64,000 nucleotides of DNA. Source: PALSA-505 sp036502085. Its GTDB lineage: Bacteria; Actinomycetota; Actinomycetes; Streptosporangiales; Streptosporangiaceae. Positions 59,823 to 64,000 of this stretch are shown piece by piece (position 1 is the stretch's first letter; each line of letters opens with the position of its first letter). The notes beneath the pieces are model-generated. The model was not told the DNA's origin. It saw nothing but the letters and a program-made list of their open reading frames with translations, and did no database searches. Where the stretch lies: NCBI GenBank assembly GCA_036502085.1, contig DASXZD010000068.1, positions 36,030 to 100,029 of the forward strand, read 5' to 3'. The position numbers and the translations under genes are program-made.

Positions 59823-60767
59823 TCATCGCGCGGTGTCGAGCACGACGTGCGCAGGTCCCGCGTGGCGTCCCACCCGCACTCGCGCGGCGGTGAAATAGCG
59901 CTCGTACCTGGCTTCCAGGCTGGCGTGCACCACGACGAGCAGCCTGCCGTGCCTGGCCCGGGACAGCAGCCCCGCCATCAGCTCCCGGGTGCGCTCGACG
60001 TCGATGTGGGTGGGTACGTTGCACACGGTCAGCGGCGTGTTCTGCAGGACGGTGGGCTCGGGTGAGCACTCCACTCGCAGCGGCGTGCCGTTGGCCTGCG
60101 CGTTCCGCTCGGCGAGCCACAGCGCGACGCAGTCGACGTCGGTAGCTACCGCGCGCCCGGCCACCCCGCCGGCCACCAGGCCTATCGCCAGCGGTCCATA
60201 GCCGGTTCCGATATCGGCGACGGCATCGACCGCCTCCGATTGCCGCGCTATGTCGAGCAGCAGCGCGGTCCCGTCGTCCACGGCACCAGGCGAGAACACG
60301 CCGTAGTCGGCCGCCAGCGACAGCTGCGTGTCGTTGATCTTGAGGACAAGTGCCCGGGCGGCCGGCGGCTCTACCGGGTGCGGAGCCCGGCCGCCGAGCA
60401 CGACGGCGCCACGGGCGCGTTCTGGGCCGAGGTCCCAGCCGAGCGAGGCGAGCTGCCTGGCCACGGCGGCCGGTCCCTTGCGCTTATCGAGATGCCACTC
60501 CACCGTCGCGTCGCTGGCGACGAGGTACTTCGTGACCAGCCAGGAAAGCACGGGCAGGAATGTCTTTCCCCGGTACCCGGGGACGACGACCTTTGCTTGC
60601 GAGGCCCGGGCGGGCGCTCCCTTCGCGGCCACCTCGTGAAAGCCGAGCACGACCGCGGCCCGGCCGTGAGCGGCCGCTGCTTCCTGCGCCGTGAACGCGA
60701 CCACGCCGTCTTCGGCGGTGGCGGCGGCAGCGGCGCCGAGAACCCAGCGCCGTAGTTCCCCTGCCAC
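59823..60767 (-). CDS. methyltransferase, RsmC/small-domain type
   Basis: 314 aa from GTG 60767; the start is uncertain because no ribosome binding site is clear, and the frame is open to 60980. The C-terminal half has the SAM motif VADIGTGYGPLAIGLVAGG and TPLTVCNVPTHID, where an NPP(Y/F) motif would be expected. The N-terminal half has a degenerate methyltransferase-like fold, as in RsmC-type rRNA guanine methyltransferases. Likely a housekeeping or RNA-modifying enzyme outside the cluster. Confidence 0.75.
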   Translation of the reverse strand: MAGELRRWVLGAAAAATAEDGVVAFTAQEAAAAHGRAAVVLGFHEVAAKGAPARASQAKVVVPGYRGKTFLPVLSWLVTKYLVASDATVEWHLDKRKGPAAVARQLASLGWDLGPERARGAVVLGGRAPHPVEPPAARALVLKINDTQLSLAADYGVFSPGAVDDGTALLLDIARQSEAVDAVADIGTGYGPLAIGLVAGGVAGRAVATDVDCVALWLAERNAQANGTPLRVECSPEPTVLQNTPLTVCNVPTHIDVERTRELMAGLLSRARHGRLLVVVHASLEARYERYFTAARVRVGRHAGPAHVVLDTAR

Positions 60768-60844
60768 GCAGCCGAGCGTACCTGGCCTGATGGCGGCGGG
60801 GTCAGTCCATGCGTCGCCTGCCTCGGCATCCGGCGGGAGGGTCG

Positions 60845-61339
60845 CTAGCCGGAGGCGAGGGGGAGCTCGTAGGCATGCAGGGTGAGGCCGGGCACGGGCT
60901 CGAAGTCGAGGTCCGGGGTCCTGGTGAACCCCGCCGCCGCGTAGAGGTGCTGCGCGGCCTGCATGGCCGGCCGGGTGCACAGCCGGAGCCGGAGCAGCCC
61001 GCGCTGGGTGGCGTGCTCGATGGCGGCGAGCAGCAGCCTGCGACCCGCGCCTTGCCCCTGCGCCCGCGCGGCTACCGCGAACGCCCGGACGTCCGCTTCG
61101 GTCTCGTCGCGCGCCAGCTCACTGTCCGGGCCGAACGGCTCAACCGTGATCGTCCCGACGACGCGGTCCGCCTCATCGGCCGCGACGAGCACCGCGCAGT
61201 CGCGGTCGCCGTCGAACCCGAAACCGCGCAGCGTCTCGGCGTACCTGCTGCCCGCCGGCAGCAGCCCGAGGTCCCGGTACGCCGTCACGCGCAACTCGCC
61301 GATCAGCGCCTGCTCATCCGCCCGCGCCTGCCGAATCAT
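60845..61339 (-). CDS. GNAT family N-acetyltransferase
   Basis: 164 aa from ATG 61339. The core MIRQARADEQALIGELRVTAYRDLG is followed by the acetyl-CoA motif FAVAARAQGQGAGRRLLLAAIEHA (RxxGxG/A) and ARPAMQAAQHLYAAAGF. Substrate unknown. It ends 77 bp from the methyltransferase start on the same strand. Nothing links it to the enediyne cluster. Confidence 0.85.
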   Translation of the reverse strand: MIRQARADEQALIGELRVTAYRDLGLLPAGSRYAETLRGFGFDGDRDCAVLVAADEADRVVGTITVEPFGPDSELARDETEADVRAFAVAARAQGQGAGRRLLLAAIEHATQRGLLRLRLCTRPAMQAAQHLYAAAGFTRTPDLDFEPVPGLTLHAYELPLASG

Positions 61340-61478
61340 CACGTTCGGCACGCTACCAGCGACCAGATTTCCGTCCGCAGGCTGCACTTCGGTCAGGGCA
61401 GTCGGCCCGTCCGGTGCATGCTGGACGTGAGCATGCCACTACAAGTCCGCCGAAGGCAGCCGAACGCGCCGAGAGGTG

Positions 61479-61682
61479 ATGAGCGAGATGCACCGGGCCG
61501 GGACCGTCTGTTCTCCGCCTGTTACCGGGCAGCGGCCGGTCGAGATTCTTCGCCTGCTGGCAACGGCCGCGCGGGAACTCGACCGGCATGTCCGCGACGG
61601 CGACAAGCGGTGCCGCGCCTGCCGCGCGCCCTGGCCGTGCCCGCGGGCCTGCCTGGCCGCCTGCGCGCTGGAAGCGGTGTAG
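61479..61682 (+). CDS. small cysteine-containing protein
   Basis: 67 aa, with GAGAGG directly upstream of ATG 61479. The C-terminal half has CRACRAPWPCPRACLAAC, five cysteines in 18 residues, suggestive of a metal site or disulfides. It ends 118 bp before the ATP-binding protein on the same strand. No family recognised. Confidence 0.55.
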   Translation: MSEMHRAGTVCSPPVTGQRPVEILRLLATAARELDRHVRDGDKRCRACRAPWPCPRACLAACALEAV

Positions 61683-61800
61683 CGCCGTGGCGCGGGCCGC
61701 AAGACGCAGGACCGGTGCCGTCTCGGCCATGGTGTTCGCCCCCGGGCACCTGGCCATAGAGCCCGGCTCCGGTGCCGGTCCTGCCACCAGCTTATCGGGC

Positions 61801-62253
61801 ATGACCACGGCGGCCTGGCCGCTGCAGAGCTACCTGGAACTCGGAGCCCAGGTCGGCGCGGTGCCGTGCGCCCGCCTCCGCACGAAACAGGTGCTGTGGG
61901 AGTGGCGGCTTGAGGAGCTAGCCGCTACGGCGGAGCTTGTGGTGAGCGAGTTGGTCACCAATGGGGTGCGGGCGGCGCAGGGACTGACCCAGAGCCGGTG
62001 GGACGGGAAGTGCGTGCCCGGCATGCCGCCGATCCGGTTGTGGCTGTGCTCTGACCGGCGGCACGTGGTCATCCAGGTCTGGGACGGCGATCACCGGATG
62101 CCCATCCGGGGACCGGCTGACGACCTGGAAGCCGAAGGTGGCCGAGGGCTGCTCCTGGTCGAGACCCTCTGCCAGGACAAGGGGACCTATGTGCCCGAGG
62201 GAGCATCCGGCAAGATTGTCTGGGCATCCCTGACCGCGGAATCGCAGTTGTAA
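61801..62253 (+). CDS. anti-sigma-factor-type ATP-binding protein (HATPase_c_2)
   Basis: 150 aa from ATG 61801, the conserved N-terminus (MTTAAWPLQSYLELGAQVGAVPCARL); GTG 61687 and ATG 61729 are alternatives. N-box ELVVSELVTNGVRAAQ and G-box EGGRGLLLVETL show the GHKL ATPase fold of RsbW/SpoIIAB-like regulators, a very common actinobacterial family. Target sigma or response factors unknown. Confidence 0.82.
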   Translation: MTTAAWPLQSYLELGAQVGAVPCARLRTKQVLWEWRLEELAATAELVVSELVTNGVRAAQGLTQSRWDGKCVPGMPPIRLWLCSDRRHVVIQVWDGDHRMPIRGPADDLEAEGGRGLLLVETLCQDKGTYVPEGASGKIVWASLTAESQL

Positions 62254-62339
62254 CGGGTGCGGTGACAGTGTTCCTCAAATCAGCCAGCTCCCTCGCAGCC
62301 GAACCAGGCGCGCTAATCCCTGGTCGACGAGCCCGGTGA

Positions 62340-63862
62340 TTACTGCCGGTGCCACGGCCACCAGACCGGCGTCACCGTCCACCGCGCAAGTTCCGGCATC
62401 TCGGCCATGACACCACCGATCTGCCGCGCGGATTTGATGCCGATCTCGCATGTCCGCGCCCAGTCGCCCCGGTGACCGCGGCTGAAGAAGAACTCTTCGA
62501 GCAGCCAGGGAAGCCGCCACAGCAGCTCATGCAGCCGGTACCCGGCGGCCAGCTCGGTGATCGCAACCATGTTCGGCCGCTCGCCCTCGAGCCACGCGGA
62601 CGCGGACGCGACGTCGTGGAACCCGGGCGCCGAGTCCGGCTTGGCAGGCATCTGTGCCGCGGGGAGCCGGCGGTGATGACGCTCGGCCGATTCATTGGCT
62701 GCGTCGACGCCGTAGAGGTACCACAGCAGCAGCCGCTGTATCGCCTCGGCGCGCATCTTCTGCGGCAATTGCCCGGCCGCCTTCTCCGCCGCGTATTCAT
62801 GGACAAGATCGTGCAGCCGGTACCGGCCCGCCCTTCGCGATTCCACCAGGCTGAGGTTGACCAGCGCCGCCTCCAGTGTTCGCTCCGTCGCCGGCTCCGG
62901 CGCGGCCAGCATCGCGGCCATCGCGGCCGCGCCCAGGTCGGCGCCGTTCCACAGTCCCAGCATCTGGAGGGTGGTAGTCAGCGGCGGGCCGTCGGGCACC
63001 CGCTGCCCGGCCAGCGCCGCATAACTGAGGTCGATAGTCGCGCCCACCGCGAGGTCGCCCGAGGATAGTTCGCTGAGCCTGCTGCGGTTAGTACGAAACC
63101 GTTCGGCCAGATCCTTGATCTGCCACTGCGGCCGGGAGTTGAGGCGGGCACCCGCGGTAACCACGGCCAGCGGCAACCCGGCACAGCAGGCCACCAGGTC
63201 CGACATTGCCCGCAGGTCGGTGCGGGCCCGGCCGGTGCCGATGATGTGCGACAGCATGGCGAGGGCGTCGCCGTGGCCAAGCGCTTCCAGGTGCACGAGC
63301 CTGCTGCCGGGCAGCTCAGCCAGGCGGATACGGCTGGTGACCAGGGTCGCGCAGCCCGGTGATCCGGACAGCAGCGGCCGCACCTGCGCGGCGTCCTTCG
63401 CGTCGTCCAGGATGAATCGTCCAGGATGACCAGCATTCGGCGGCCGGACAGCGCGCCGCGGAAGGCCGCCTCATACTCGTCGGTGTTCGGCTCGGCGGGC
63501 CCGGGGTCGAAACCCAGCACGCCGAGGACCGTGCGCAGCACATCAGCCGGAGATCGCGCGGCGCTCGTGCCGCGCAGGTTGGCGTAGCCGGGGTACTGCT
63601 GCTCCTGCGGAGGCGTGGCTGGCCAATCTTCAGCGTCGTACAGGACCGCCCCTGCGTCGGAGTAAACGGTGCCGCCGGAGAGCGCCGTTTGCAGGGTGGC
63701 CGCGCTCTCGTAGCCGGATGACGGCGCGGCGGCACAGTTGGGGAATGCCATGGTCGGCCGGATGGCCGCCGTGGCTCCGGTCAGCCCGGTGGCGCTAGAC
63801 ATCGCGCATGCGGACAGCGCGGCGATCAAGCCGCGCCTGCTGACACTTACACGCTTCGGCAA
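62340..63862 (-). pseudogene. AfsR/NB-ARC-like gene broken by a 14-bp duplication
   Basis: From TTG 63862, a Tat-like leader (SRRGLIAALSACAMSS) runs into NB-ARC sequence (YANLRGTSAARSPADVLRTVLGVLGFDP, then RRMLVILDD). The frame then shifts; the continuation AKDAAQVRPLLSGSPGCATLVTSRIRLAELPG and RYRLHDLVHEYAAEKA is in another frame (GTG 63383 to 62340). TCGTCCAGGATGA is duplicated at 63403 and 63417, 14 bp apart; removing one copy restores the frame. The P-loop normally upstream is absent and the TPR part is short, so the gene was already degraded. The remaining 138 bp to the window end show no gene. Confidence 0.85.
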
Positions 63863-64000
63863 AGCATCTCCTCTTCAGGGGATGTGGCACACGGCACCGG
63901 GCCGGATGAGCCTGGCCCCGTGCGCCGAGGCGCAGCCGAGCTTGTCAGCGGCGCCTGTCTTCCGGCTGTCTTCCTGGTGGAGCCCCGCTGCTCGGGGCGG

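Noticed and set aside
62275..62520. continuation of the AfsR-like protein in another frame
   Set aside because: The 81-aa frame shows no TPR-like pattern, so a second frameshift cannot be supported.

Overview
The window is GC-rich actinobacterial DNA: GTG/TTG starts are common, many genes are coupled by ATGA/TGATG overlaps, and the families present are typical of actinomycetes. Its core is a biosynthetic gene cluster for an enediyne. The diagnostic cassette is on the minus strand at 41188-53724: an UnbV-type FG-GAP protein, an UnbU-type membrane protein, an UnbL/DUF1702 protein, the iterative enediyne polyketide synthase (KS-AT-ACP-KR-DH-PPTase, about 1944 aa), the hot-dog thioesterase, a flavin reductase and a P450. 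The species cannot be named from the sequence.

Left flank (1-6330): a MocR regulator divergent from an MFS exporter, a MarR regulator behind a strong operator dyad, a DrrA/DrrB-like ABC exporter, and an ATP-pyrophosphatase. Left accessory block (6553-18247): a second DUF1702 protein, a hydrolase with Cys where Ser is usual, a carrier protein fused to a vestigial adenylation lid, an MbtH protein, an SgcJ/EcaC-like protein, a LanB-like glutamylation-type protein, two epoxide hydrolases, an acyl-CoA-dehydrogenase-fold enzyme and an FAD monooxygenase. Peripheral operon (18645-27872, plus strand): adenylation-PCP didomain, condensation enzyme, methyltransferase, thiamine-diphosphate enzyme, HpaB/SgcC-type hydroxylase and a second condensation enzyme. 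This resembles the C-1027 logic of activating an aromatic (beta-)amino acid, modifying it on a carrier and esterifying it to the enediyne core.

Middle (27992-40771): serine hydrolase, secreted S8-like protein, a second acyl-CoA-dehydrogenase-fold enzyme, a broken AhpD-like copy, SARP and TetR regulators, an intact AhpD-like protein, an acyl-CoA carboxylase beta subunit and a methyltransferase. Right flank (54116-64000): DinB-like protein, AraC regulator, AhpD-like protein, GMC oxidoreductase with its DUF5987 partner, and what looks like housekeeping DNA ending in a frameshifted AfsR-like pseudogene.

Three patterns are not explained by the genes. (1) A 16-bp motif, consensus GCAATCNNGRAGRTGC, lies upstream of about 13 gene starts across 47 kb and appears to mark one regulon; a second motif, TTCCGAACGG, often lies 50-75 bp further out. 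(2) Several biosynthetic and regulatory genes carry in-frame tandem-repeat expansions, including a collagen-like insertion in the thiamine-diphosphate enzyme and a triplicated peptide inside the adenylation domain. (3) Four hairpin-capable intergenic elements of about 90-100 bp share TTATKCAAAAC-type ends. No enediyne apoprotein gene, aminomutase or halogenase was recognised, so the cluster probably extends beyond the window or differs from C-1027.
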